The translations under genes and the position numbers were made by a program. The notes beneath the pieces were generated by a model, which saw only the letters and a program-made list of their open reading frames with translations, made no database searches and was not told where the DNA came from. From Ensifer sp. LCM 4579 (GTDB lineage: Bacteria; Pseudomonadota; Alphaproteobacteria; Rhizobiales; Rhizobiaceae), in assembly GCF_001854885.1 (NCBI RefSeq), contig NZ_MDDV01000007.1, positions 1 to 64,000 of the forward strand: a stretch of 64,000 nt of DNA, in the 5' to 3' direction. Of this stretch, positions 8,815 to 16,386 are shown piece after piece (position 1 is the stretch's first letter; each line of letters begins with the position of its first letter).

Positions 8815-9197
8815 AGCTTCTTCTCGACACGCATATCCTCCTCTGGGCAGCCGGTGATCCAGGCCGGTTGCCGGCGGAGGCGCGACTCCTCATCGAGAAC
8901 GGCGAAAACCTCCTGTATTTCAGTGCCGCGAGTCTTTGGGAGATCGCCATCAAACGTGGGCTCGGGCGGGCGGATTTCGAAGTGGAGCCCCGCATCCTGC
9001 GGCGCGGCCTGCTCGACAACGGCTATGAGGAACTGGTCGTGAATGGCGCCCATGCGGTTGCGATCGATCAACTGCCCCCGATTCACAAGGACCCCTTCGA
9101 CCGCATCCTGGTCGCCCAGTCGGTCGTCGAGGGTTTGCTGTTGCTCACATCAGATGACATCGTCGGGCGCTATCCCGGGCCCATCCGGCTCGTCTGA
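8811..9197 (+). CDS. vapC: VapC-type PIN-domain ribonuclease toxin
   Basis: A 128-residue PIN-domain protein. Likely Mg-binding acidic residues are D6 (LLLDTHIL), E44 (SLWEIAIK), D94/D97 (KDPFDRIL) and D115/D116 (TSDD), the full PIN set. It probably cleaves RNA when the antitoxin is degraded. The last eleven codons (from VGRYPG to the stop) are also the left edge of a repeat found four times in the next 6 kb, so this gene's 3' end has been a recurrent integration or recombination point. Confidence 0.92.
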   Translation: MKLLLDTHILLWAAGDPGRLPAEARLLIENGENLLYFSAASLWEIAIKRGLGRADFEVEPRILRRGLLDNGYEELVVNGAHAVAIDQLPPIHKDPFDRILVAQSVVEGLLLLTSDDIVGRYPGPIRLV

Positions 9198-9309
9198 GCT
9201 TGCACTCCAGCCGCCGGCGGAAGAGCCAGGCGGCGGCGGAGAGGGTGACGAGGGCAATCAGGCAGAGCGGTGCCGTCTGGCGCGCGGGGTCGGCAAGCGG
9301 CAGGTCCTT
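9161..9309. repeat. Left copy of vapC-ybhR junction repeat
   Basis: 149 bp covering the last codons of vapC and the last 36 codons of an ybhR-like permease (reverse strand), nearly identical to 15234-15380 and in the same orientation. Both copies keep the same vapC stop to permease stop spacing of about 4 bp, so this was once a single junction that is now split by about 5.9 kb of inserted genes. The first 15 bases, CGTCGGGCGCTATCC, also occur at 12327 and 14005. Confidence 0.85.
9202..9309 (-). pseudogene. Truncated ABC-2 permease C-terminus (ybhR remnant)
   Basis: Read on the reverse strand this encodes the final residues of the intact permease at 15273-16385 (KDLPLADPARQTAP, then ALVTLSAAAWLFRRRLE), with a few substitutions. 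The stop codon TCA of the intact gene has become GCA. Everything upstream of this 3' tail is missing, so it is a non-functional duplicate left at the edge of the insertion hotspot. Confidence 0.85.
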
Positions 9310-9331
9310 CAAGCCAAGACGTCGGCACGAA

Positions 9332-9913
9332 TCAGACGCGATCCAGGAACTCAAGAACTCGGGTGGTCAGCAGCGAGGTCGCATCCGCGTCGTACGACGG
9401 GAGCGAGTTGTCGGCGAAGTAGTGCTGATCGCCGGGGTACAGGAAAAGCTCCGCATCCACGGCCTTCTCCACAATCTCGCGGGCGGCGTCGATGTCGCCC
9501 TCGCCGACGAAGACCGGGTCATTGTCCATGCCGTGAATCTGGACCGCGACGCCGTCCGGCCAGGGTCCAAAGGCCCACTCGCCACTGATCGGCAGGCAAG
9601 AGTGGAAGAGTAGGGCTCCGCGGGCTCCGGGCCGTGTCTGTGCAAGCTTCTGTGCCGGCAGCACACCGAACGAGAACCCGGCATAGACGAGTTCGGGAGG
9701 CAGTTCGTCGGCGACGCGGACGCCGCGCTCCCGCATTTCGTCGAATCCGATCTCACCGATGTAGGCGAGACCCTCGTCGATACTCTGAAACGTGCGTCCG
9801 TCGAACAGGTCCGGCGTGTGCACGATGTGACCGCTGGCCCGCAAGTCGTCGGCGAACGCGCGCACGCCGGGGGTCAGCCCCTGTGCGTGGTGGAACAGCA
9901 AGACCTCAGCCAT
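9332..9913 (-). CDS. Dienelactone hydrolase family protein
   Basis: A 193-residue alpha/beta hydrolase beginning MAEVLLFHHAQGLTPGVRAF. The nucleophile is S81 (AGFSFGV) where classical dienelactone hydrolase has cysteine; D132 (GMDNDPVF) and H164 (GDQHYF) complete the triad. The start has AAGGAG upstream (CTCCTTATGGC on the top strand). It is the first gene inside the inserted block next to the left junction repeat. Close relatives of this short subtype that I remember are common in Actinobacteria, which would fit transfer, but I cannot test that here. Substrate unknown. Confidence 0.8.
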   Translation of the reverse strand: MAEVLLFHHAQGLTPGVRAFADDLRASGHIVHTPDLFDGRTFQSIDEGLAYIGEIGFDEMRERGVRVADELPPELVYAGFSFGVLPAQKLAQTRPGARGALLFHSCLPISGEWAFGPWPDGVAVQIHGMDNDPVFVGEGDIDAAREIVEKAVDAELFLYPGDQHYFADNSLPSYDADATSLLTTRVLEFLDRV

Positions 9914-10482
9914 AAGGAGCCTCCGGGTGGGATGGTCGGGCGCACTCTACAGGGTCATCGCCTCGCCGGGAAGAATGCGCACACGTTTTAGGAGTAGCGA
10001 AGATTGGTCTCGGCTGGAGTTAAGGCTCATCGCATGAAGGTGATCGATGCGCAGGCTGCCGGCGACTTGCCTGTGCGACAGGGAAATGGTCGGCCAACCC
10101 TTTGGGGGAGGGCGGTAAATCGCAGCGCTATGAGGGGACTATCGTCACTCTCTTCCGACGCCAGGGCGTTGGATCTTGGAAGGCCTGTCTCCACACTTGG
10201 AACTGAGCCTGCGCCCTCACTCATCAGGCATCCAGACCTTTGCGGTTCTGCGACGGAACAAAGGTCAGGCGCAAACCCGATTCAAAACTCCGGGAGTTTT
10301 GCGATACCTAAGCGGTCTTCCACTGATGGCACAAAGCGGAGGTGAGACTCTTCGTTGACTTCGTGCAACACTAGGTGGTGCGTGCTTACGGCTCTGCGCC
10401 GTTTTCGGGCTCCTTGTCATGTCCTAGTCGTACATGATGCCTATCGGGCACAGACCCCTTCCGCTTGCTTTGAGGCCGTTCC
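9914..10482. other. Non-coding stretch, no feature recognised
   Basis: 569 bp between the dienelactone hydrolase and the FAD oxidoreductase. A frame of 113 codons is open at 10004-10345, but its composition is scrambled and overlaps other frames, so I do not call it. No repeat of note was found. Confidence 0.5.
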
Positions 10483-11565
10483 ATGCGATTGATCCAACCC
10501 CGTATCGCGGTCGTCGGTGCGGGCATACTCGGTTCGGCCATCACTTACAGCCTTGCCATTCGTGGCGCCGATGTTCTGCTGCTGGATGAAGGTCCGAAAC
10601 CGGGTTGTGGCGTCACGGGTCGGGCCTTTGGTTGGATCAACGTCATCAATGGTACACCCGGCCGTGCCAGCTACGCGCTCTGGCGCGAGGCCGTTGCCGA
10701 GTATCAGCGTCTGAAAGCTGCCTTGCCGGAAGCACTGTCCGATGCCCGCCCCGGCTCGCTGGTATGGAAAGCGACATCTCGAGAGACCGAGCAACTTGCC
10801 GCCCTCCACCAGCGAGCAGGTGAGGACGTTGAGTTGGTGAAACGGAGTGTCATTGCCGAATGGGAGCCACGCCTGCGCCAGGTGCCGGAATGTGCGGTTT
10901 TCTCGCCCAATGATCTCGCTCTCGACCCGACACGGCTGGCCGGACGCTATGTTGCCGCTGCCCTGGCAGCGGGTGCCTCGGCCCGGTTTGACGCAAAGGT
11001 CGGAGCCATAGAAACCGCGAACGGTCGGGTAACCGGCATGAGGGTTTCGGATCGCACCCTCCACGCCGACATCATCGTGATGGCTGCTGGAAACGCCATC
11101 AATATGCTTGTGAGCGGGCTCGGCATCGCCACTGGCGTTGAGACCTCACCAGCGCTACTCCTCCGCTATGCCTGCAGCACGCCTGTGGTCACCCGCATCC
11201 TGCGTTGCCCGCGACTGGAAGTGCGCCAAGCCGACGACAACACGCTCTTCGTCGCAAAATCCTATGTCGAAAACGGTGCAGAGGACGGCCCGCAGGCGAT
11301 TGGAGAGCGGACCTTGGCAGTGATGACGGACGAGTTGGATTTGCCTGCCAACGTTATGCTTGCAAGCGCCGACGTCGGCAACCGTCCGATCTTCGCCGAC
11401 GGTTTGCCACGCCTTGGCTTTTTGCCGCAAGTGAACGGTCTCTATATCGCGGCGGGCCATCCCGGCGTCATTCTTGCGCCGCTAATTGCGCGCCTCACCG
11501 CAGAGGAAATACTCGACGGACGCAGGACTGATCTCATACCCGGTCCCGAATGCGTTCCGGTGTGA
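10483..11565 (+). CDS. FAD-dependent amino acid oxidoreductase (DAO family)
   Basis: A 360-residue protein of the D-amino-acid oxidase/glycine oxidase fold. The Rossmann motif VVGAGILGSAITYSLAIRGA is at the N-terminus with the acidic end of strand 2 (LLLDEG). The C-terminal FAD-binding region reads GLPRLGFLPQVNGLYIAAGH. It would oxidise the C-N bond of an amine or amino acid with FAD. It is isolated in the inserted block, with no transporter or regulator beside it, and is followed by an IS66 scar. Substrate cannot be predicted. Confidence 0.82.
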   Translation: MRLIQPRIAVVGAGILGSAITYSLAIRGADVLLLDEGPKPGCGVTGRAFGWINVINGTPGRASYALWREAVAEYQRLKAALPEALSDARPGSLVWKATSRETEQLAALHQRAGEDVELVKRSVIAEWEPRLRQVPECAVFSPNDLALDPTRLAGRYVAAALAAGASARFDAKVGAIETANGRVTGMRVSDRTLHADIIVMAAGNAINMLVSGLGIATGVETSPALLLRYACSTPVVTRILRCPRLEVRQADDNTLFVAKSYVENGAEDGPQAIGERTLAVMTDELDLPANVMLASADVGNRPIFADGLPRLGFLPQVNGLYIAAGHPGVILAPLIARLTAEEILDGRRTDLIPGPECVPV

Positions 11566-11685
11566 GGAGGCGCCGTGCATACTTCCGCTTGTTTGGACTG
11601 CCAGCGCGGCTGGGAAGTCCTTTGAAAAAGCTCGCCCTCCAGTTCATTTTGCATAGTGACGCGGAGAGCGCATCCAGTCGCCGAA

Positions 11686-11802
11686 GAGACGCTTACGCCA
11701 AGCTCAATGGTCTCGATCCGGAAGCTTATCTTCGCCAGGTATTAACCCGCGTCGCCGATCATCCGATCAACGGAATTGACGACTTGTTGCCATGGAGCAT
11801 CG
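11686..11802 (+). pseudogene. IS66-family transposase C-terminal remnant
   Basis: The translation AYAKLNGLDPEAYLRQVLTR followed by VADHPINGIDDLLPW is the typical extreme C-terminus of IS66 TnpC transposases. Only about 39 codons remain, with no upstream DDE domain and no TnpA/TnpB. It reads in frame into the small membrane protein that follows, so it is an insertion/deletion scar that may have replaced that gene's original 5' end. Confidence 0.7.
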
Positions 11803-11816
11803 CATGGAGCCGTGAC

Positions 11817-12056
11817 TTGATCATTATCGACTTTATTCTCGAGGTGATTGGCTACACCACCGCAAGGCTCGTGTTGCCGCTCATCACCCTCGGGAAGGTG
11901 CGCGTGCAATCCGTATCCTCGACCGAGACAGGATTTAACTGGCTGGGATTTAAGCGTGTCCCGGATGGCTCACTGATCTGCCAATCTCCTATGGCAGGAT
12001 GGATCGGCTTGATCCCGTGGGTGGTTTTAGTCGTTCTTATCCTCACAATCGCATAA
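11817..12056 (+). CDS. Small membrane protein of unknown function
   Basis: About 79 residues with a hydrophobic N-terminal segment (LIIIDFILEVIGYTTARLVLPLI) and a C-terminal transmembrane helix (MAGWIGLIPWVVLVVLILTIA). TTG at 11817 has GGAG 7 nt upstream and is the best start I can find; the frame is open far upstream but that part is an IS66 scar. It may be the surviving part of a longer gene. I do not recognise the family. Confidence 0.5.
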   Translation: MIIIDFILEVIGYTTARLVLPLITLGKVRVQSVSSTETGFNWLGFKRVPDGSLICQSPMAGWIGLIPWVVLVVLILTIA

Positions 12057-12223
12057 CCCTCCCACCACCGGACGCTTGCGATTATTTCTGATTTTTCGGA
12101 CTCTGTAAAAGTCGGGCGATGGAGGTTGAGCAGAAATCGCGAGTATTGCGAAAATGTGAACATCAGATATTTTCAGAAGGCGAACCGTACTCAGCCCTAT
12201 CCAGTTCGTCGTACCGATCCAGG

Positions 12224-12363
12224 TGTCGTAGCCATTTCCGCTCGATTTCCACGAGGACCCCTCCGACCGCATCCTGGTCGCCCAGTCGATGGTCGATGGT
12301 TTGCTGTTGCTCACATCAGATGAAATCGTCGGGCGCTATCCGGGGCCCATCCGGCTCGTCTGA
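12224..12363 (+). pseudogene. vapC 3' remnant
   Basis: The last 38 codons (from FHEDPSDRILVAQS to GRYPGPIRLV and a TGA) align in frame with the end of the intact toxin at 8811, with several substitutions (for example HKDPFDR to HEDPSDR and TSDD to TSDE). Upstream similarity continues for about 20 bp but is shifted by an indel, and the rest of the gene is gone. The divergence from the intact copy suggests it came from a related vapC rather than from a recent local duplication. Confidence 0.8.
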
Positions 12364-12470
12364 GCTTTCACAGCTTGCCGTCTCTGGACGGTCCATACGA
12401 CAGCCACCTTGCGGCGTGAAGCTCCGGGGGGCGTGTTCAATCACTCCGTGCAGCCAGACGTGTGGCGATG

Positions 12471-12869
12471 TCAAGTACTTGCCGGAATACGGGCGATGAC
12501 CTTTATCTCAAAGTCGAAGCCGGCGAGCCAGTTTACGCCGAGTGCGGTCCAATTCGGGTAGGGTGGCTTGCTGAAAACCTGTTGCTTTACTGCCATGATA
12601 GTTCCGAACTGGTTTTCAGGGTCAGTGTGGAAGGTGGTCACGTCCACGATATCATCCATCGTGCAGTCCGCTGCGCTCAGCGTCGCCTTCAGGTTTTCAA
12701 AGGCCAGCCGTACCTGGCGTTCGAAATCGGGTTCGGGTGTTCCGTCGGAACGGCTGCCGACCTGCCCGGACACAAACAGAAGATCACCGGATCGGATAGC
12801 GGCGGAATAGCCGTGTTCCTCGTAGAGGGCGTGCCTGTTTGCAGGAAAAACTGCTTCGCGTTGGGTCAT
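12471..12869 (-). CDS. RidA/YjgF family protein
   Basis: A 132-residue Rid protein, trimeric in the family, usually removing reactive enamine/imine intermediates. The core shows GDLLFVSGQVG, a central VRLAFENLKATL helix, and VDVTTFHTD. The C-terminal segment GFDFEIKVIARIP carries I/K where RidA proper has the catalytic arginine region EIEAIA, so it is likely a Rid subfamily member rather than canonical RidA. It is divergent from a TetR gene and separated by three operator-like palindromes. Confidence 0.85.
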   Translation of the reverse strand: MTQREAVFPANRHALYEEHGYSAAIRSGDLLFVSGQVGSRSDGTPEPDFERQVRLAFENLKATLSAADCTMDDIVDVTTFHTDPENQFGTIMAVKQQVFSKPPYPNWTALGVNWLAGFDFEIKVIARIPAST

Positions 12870-12935
12870 TCCGATCTCTCCTTCTGGCTGATATGCGATT
12901 TGCTGGACGCTTCACAGGCTCGCGCCCCGTTTGAT

Positions 12936-12999
12936 ATACGGTACGTATGTCGAGTATTATGAATACGTCCCGTATGTCAAGTTAATATACGCGTCGTAT
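12936..12999. promoter_or_regulatory. Three tandem TetR operators
   Basis: ATACG-N3-CGTAT occurs three times: 12936-12948, 12963-12975 and 12987-12999, each followed by GT. Start-to-start spacing is 27 and 24 bp. All three lie between the divergent RidA and TetR genes, so they almost certainly bind the adjacent TetR protein and control both promoters. Confidence 0.8.
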
Positions 13000-13016
13000 G
13001 TGGAATTGAGGATTGA

Positions 13017-13610
13017 ATGGCGAAAAGACGTAGCGAAACGATGCAGGAAAACCGCGCCAAGTTGATAGCGGCTGCCCGAAAGGCTTTTGCGGAAAAGGGG
13101 TACTCCGCAGCGTCCATGGACGAGTTGACCGCTGACGTCGGTCTGACACGGGGCGCGCTTTACCACAACTTCGGAGACAAGCGTGGGCTCCTGGCGGCGG
13201 TCGTCGATCAGATTGACACGGAAATGGCCGCGCGCGCTAAGGAGGTTGGCGCTCAGGCGGGTAACGATTGGCAGGGCCTGCTCGCCGAGGGCACGGCCTA
13301 TATCGAAATGGCGCTTGATCCGGAAGTCCAACGCATCGTTCTGCTCGACGGGCCTGCGGTGTTGGGCGATCCCTCGCAGTGGCCCAGCCAGAACAATTGT
13401 CTACAAGTGACCCGGAGCACTGTGGAGCGCCTCATCGCCAAAGGCATCCTCAAGCCGCTTGACGCAGAGGCGGCGGCCCGGCTGCTTAGCGGCGCGGCTC
13501 TCAATGCTGCTCTATGGATCGCAGCGAGCGAAAACCCCCAGAGCGTGCTGCCGAAGGCGGTCGAGGCTTTTCGTTCCTTGGCGGCAGGTCTGCTTTTGGA
13601 ACCTTTGTGA
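13017..13610 (+). CDS. TetR/AcrR family regulator
   Basis: A 197-residue regulator. The N-terminal helix-turn-helix (about 12-58) shows KAFAEKGYSAASMDELTADVGLTRGALYHNFGDKRGL, the standard TetR signature. The C-terminal part is ligand-binding and variable. GAGG at 13008-13011 precedes the ATG. It probably represses the divergent RidA gene and itself through the three upstream ATACG-N3-CGTAT sites. Ligand unknown; a compound that the Rid protein helps detoxify is the natural guess. Confidence 0.88.
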   Translation: MAKRRSETMQENRAKLIAAARKAFAEKGYSAASMDELTADVGLTRGALYHNFGDKRGLLAAVVDQIDTEMAARAKEVGAQAGNDWQGLLAEGTAYIEMALDPEVQRIVLLDGPAVLGDPSQWPSQNNCLQVTRSTVERLIAKGILKPLDAEAAARLLSGAALNAALWIAASENPQSVLPKAVEAFRSLAAGLLLEPL

Positions 13611-13732
13611 TCTAATAGAGGCCAAAGTCGAGCTTTCAGATTGAGACTTTGGCTTCGCGGAATGCACAATTGAAGCTGCAGTCTTAAAGACCGCGCGGGC
13701 TTGCGACTGGAGCAACTTCCGCTTCTGGCTGC

Positions 13733-13768
13733 GTCGCAGCCGTCGCAGCCGTCGCAGCCGTCGCAGCC
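13733..13768. repeat. 9-bp tandem repeat, four copies
   Basis: GTCGCAGCC is repeated four times head to tail. It is a short microsatellite in a non-coding stretch downstream of the TetR gene and has no visible function. Confidence 0.85.
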
Positions 13769-14001
13769 TGGTTGACCGGGCGACCGCATTCCATCCAACA
13801 AAGTGGTTGCTGCTGTGCCGCCATTTCACGGTCTCCTCAAGCTCGCGCGCACTGCCGTCTATGTCCGAAGGCCAACCTCACATAAGGGGGTCGTGTTCGC
13901 AGATAATCCGGTCACAACAGGTCGGATACTCGCATCTGATGCTGTCCGAAATCACCGATGTTTGCGGTTCAAGACGCGGATGTTTGCAGTCGACTACAGG
14001 T

Positions 14002-14040
14002 AAGCGTCGGGCGCTATCCGGCGCCGATCCGCATGTCTCG
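14002..14040. repeat. vapC-tail core repeat, third copy
   Basis: AAGCGTCGGGCGCTATCC at 14002-14019 is exactly repeated at 15231-15248, so an 18-bp direct repeat flanks the nucleotidyltransferase block. Similarity to the end of vapC continues weakly to about 14040 (GATCCG, GTCT). It has the same orientation as the copies at 9161, 12327 and 15234. Confidence 0.75.
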
Positions 14041-14129
14041 GGACGGTCCAAAAACCGGCCCTCTTGCAACCACTGCCTCGCCAGATATATCTTTTCCCCA
14101 AAAAGGTATAACACCGGCAGGTGAGCGGC

Positions 14130-15218
14130 GTGAAGCAGATCGATCTCGTGTACCAGACGATGCTCGCCGAGCTGGGCCAGCGCTCGCTCGACGCGGCATG
14201 GACAGCCGACTTCCCTCCGGAGGGCCGCTTCACGCCAGTCGCAGTGAAGGGGAAGAAGTACTGGTACTTCGATATCCCGGATGGGCAAGGCGGCAAGACA
14301 CGTCGTTATGTGGGTCCTGCCGACGATCGGGACATCGCGCGGCGGGTAGAGACGCATAAGCGGGAGAAGGACGACCTCCGCGCCCGTAGGCGCATGGTCA
14401 GCAGCCTGACGCGCGAGGGAGGGATGATCGCTCCCGACAGCATGTCCGGCGATGTCATCGAGGCCCTGGCTGCCGGCGGTCTCTTCCGGCTCGGGGGCGT
14501 CCTCACAGGAACGGTCGCCTTCCAGACCTACTCCGGAATCCTCGGGGTGCGCCTGCCAATGGCGGCGATCATGACCGGGGATGCTGACGTCGCCCAGGAC
14601 TACGCCATCTCGTCCGAGGTCGACGACAGCCTGCCTCCTATCCTCGAGCTGCTGCAGTCGGTCGATCCGACATTCCGCCCCGTCCCGCATCGATCGGGGG
14701 CCGCGGCTTCGTCCGCGTTCGTGAACGGCTCCGGCTACCGGGTCGAATTCTTGACCACCAACCGGGGCAGCGACGACTATCTGGACCAGCCGGCGAAGAT
14801 GCCCGCTCTCGGCGGGGCGCGCGCCGATCCGCTGCGCTTTCTCGATTTCCTCATCCGGGATCCCGTCAGGACGATGCTGCTGCACAGGAGCGGCGTCCCT
14901 GTAACGGTCCCTGATCCGTCCCGATACGCTGTCCACAAGCTTATCATGGCGAGCCGTCGGCAAAACGGCGGGCAAGGATCCGTGAAGCGCGACAAGGACA
15001 TCCGACAAGCTGCGCTCCTGTTCGAAGCCCTACAGCAGACGAGGAGGACATCCGACCTGGCGCTCGTCTACAATGAAGCATGGGAACGCGGGCAAGCGTG
15101 GCAGGAAGGCATCAGGGCAGGGGCGGGGATGCTCGCCGACGAGGATAGGAGCCGTCTTGGAGACTGTCTCAGGACAGGGGCCATGCAGATTGGCGAAGAC
15201 GTCACCATGCCGTTCTAG
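14130..15218 (+). CDS. Nucleotidyltransferase-fold protein (GSU2403-like)
   Basis: A 362-residue protein resembling the GSU2403/NTP_transf_8 nucleotidyltransferase family. The segment around 120-155 (RLGGVLTGTVAFQTYSGILG then MTGDADVAQD) has the G-T/S ... D-x-D pattern of the fold, with T128 and D151/D153. The C-terminal part (SRYAVHKLIMASRR, KRDKDIRQAALLFEAL) is helical. GTG at 14130 is chosen over GTG at 14121 because AGGTGA sits 5 nt before it. It is the only gene in a block flanked by 18-bp direct repeats. Such proteins occur among accessory genes and some relatives are toxins or defence proteins; that role is not shown here. Confidence 0.65.
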   Translation: MKQIDLVYQTMLAELGQRSLDAAWTADFPPEGRFTPVAVKGKKYWYFDIPDGQGGKTRRYVGPADDRDIARRVETHKREKDDLRARRRMVSSLTREGGMIAPDSMSGDVIEALAAGGLFRLGGVLTGTVAFQTYSGILGVRLPMAAIMTGDADVAQDYAISSEVDDSLPPILELLQSVDPTFRPVPHRSGAAASSAFVNGSGYRVEFLTTNRGSDDYLDQPAKMPALGGARADPLRFLDFLIRDPVRTMLLHRSGVPVTVPDPSRYAVHKLIMASRRQNGGQGSVKRDKDIRQAALLFEALQQTRRTSDLALVYNEAWERGQAWQEGIRAGAGMLADEDRSRLGDCLRTGAMQIGEDVTMPF

Positions 15219-15233
15219 CGGGACTGGCGGAAG

Positions 15234-15380
15234 CGTCGGGCGCTATCCCGGTCCATCCGGCTCGTCTGAACTTCACTCCAGCCGCCGGCGGAAGAGCCAG
15301 GCGGCGGCGGAGAGGGTGACGAGGGCGATCAGTAGGAGCGGGGCCGTCTGGCGCGCGACCTCGGCAAGCGGCAGGTCCTT
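15234..15380. repeat. Right copy of vapC-ybhR junction repeat
   Basis: 147 bp matching 9161-9309 in the same orientation: the last eleven vapC codons, the short spacer, and the true 3' end of the intact permease gene. This is the right boundary of the inserted region; similarity stops at 15380, where the left copy diverges into unrelated sequence. Confidence 0.85.
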
Positions 15381-16385
15381 GAGGAATACGCCCTTCACGA
15401 TCACCAGGAAATAGCGCAGCGGATTGATGAATGTCACCGGTTGCAGCCAGCCAGGCATGTTCTCGATCGGGGTGGCGAAGCCGGAAAGCAGCATCGCCGG
15501 CACCATGAACAGGAAGGCGCCGAGGATGGCCTGCTGCTGCGTCATCGAGAGCGCGGAAATGAAAAGACCGATGCCGACGACGGCGGCGAGATAGAAGACG
15601 GCACTGCCGTAAAGCAGGAACAGCGAGCCGCGCAACGGCACGCCGAAAACGAATACGGCCGCCAGAATATAGATCGTGATGTGGAAGAGGCCGATCATCA
15701 TCGGCGGGATGAGCTTGCCGAGGAGGATCTCATGCGTGCGCAGCGGCGAGACGATCAACTGATCGAAGGTACCGAGCTCGCGCTCGCGGGCGACCGATAA
15801 CGCCGTGACGATCAGACCGATCAGCAGCGCGATGCTCGCCACCAGGTTCGGCACCATGAACCATTGGTAGGTGAGATTGGGGTTGAACCAGTTGCGCGCC
15901 TCGACCCTGACCGCATCGGAAACGGCGCGCTCGCCCGCCGGTGTCCTGGCTGCAAGCGTGGCGACGATGCGGCCGAGATAGCCGGAAACAATTTGCGAGG
16001 CGTTGGAGCGCCTTCCGTCGAGGATCACCTGCACTTTCGCCGGACGCCCCGCTTCTATGTCGCGCGAGAAGCCGGGACCGATCTCGAGCGCCGCGAGTAC
16101 GCGCTGCGCATCGATGGCCTGGCGGACCTCCCCCGGGCTCATCGCAAAGCCGATCCTGCGGAAGGTTGGCGACCCGCCGATCTCCTGCACCAGTTCCTGG
16201 CTCCAATGGCCCGCATCGCGGTTCAGCACGATGAGATCGACATTCTTCACTTCGAGCGTTGCCGCATAGGAGAAGACGAGGAGCTGGATGATGGGCGGGC
16301 CGATGAGAATGGTACGGCCCTTCGGGTCGCGCAGAACGGCCAGCAGCTCCTTGACGATCAGCGCTTTCAGTCTTGCCCACCACAT
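15273..16385 (-). CDS. ybhR: ABC-2 type permease (YbhR-like)
   Basis: A 370-residue inner-membrane permease: one N-terminal helix (GRTILIGPPIIQLLVFSYAAT), a large periplasmic domain (about 50-170), then five helices from FMVPNLVASIALLIGLIVTA to the C-terminus (LLLIALVTLSAAAWLFRRR). The ATG at 16385 is preferred because it begins MWWARLKALIVKEL and lies 1 nt after the upstream stop. It is the last gene of the regulator-MFP-ATPase-permease-permease operon. Its 3' end is duplicated at 9202. With YbhS it would form the export channel. Confidence 0.9.
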   Translation of the reverse strand: MWWARLKALIVKELLAVLRDPKGRTILIGPPIIQLLVFSYAATLEVKNVDLIVLNRDAGHWSQELVQEIGGSPTFRRIGFAMSPGEVRQAIDAQRVLAALEIGPGFSRDIEAGRPAKVQVILDGRRSNASQIVSGYLGRIVATLAARTPAGERAVSDAVRVEARNWFNPNLTYQWFMVPNLVASIALLIGLIVTALSVARERELGTFDQLIVSPLRTHEILLGKLIPPMMIGLFHITIYILAAVFVFGVPLRGSLFLLYGSAVFYLAAVVGIGLFISALSMTQQQAILGAFLFMVPAMLLSGFATPIENMPGWLQPVTFINPLRYFLVIVKGVFLKDLPLAEVARQTAPLLLIALVTLSAAAWLFRRRLE

Positions 16386-16386
16386 G

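Larger units (their letters stand above)
13611..14129. other. Non-coding interval with short repeats
   Basis: No gene is convincing here. It contains a 9-bp tandem repeat (13733-13768), a run around 13890-13995 that looks like the end of some insertion element but which I cannot assign, and the third copy of the vapC-tail core at 14005. Confidence 0.5.

Noticed and set aside
10004-10345. A 113-codon hypothetical gene
   Set aside because: It has no ribosome binding site, an irregular composition and overlapping alternative frames, and no similarity that I recognise.
13733-13768. Possible CRISPR-like array
   Set aside because: The repeat unit is 9 bp, head to tail with no spacers, and there are no cas genes. 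The same reasoning excludes the 15-bp array at 22277.
13890-13995. End of a Tn3- or IS21-type element
   Set aside because: The GGGGGTCGTGTTCGC stretch is reminiscent of transposon ends, but there is no partner repeat and no transposase, so it was not annotated.
13878-15008. A 376-codon open frame on the minus strand over the nucleotidyltransferase gene
   Set aside because: It is the antisense shadow of a GC-rich gene, has no ribosome binding site or recognisable motif, and the plus-strand frame has a clear domain and Shine-Dalgarno.
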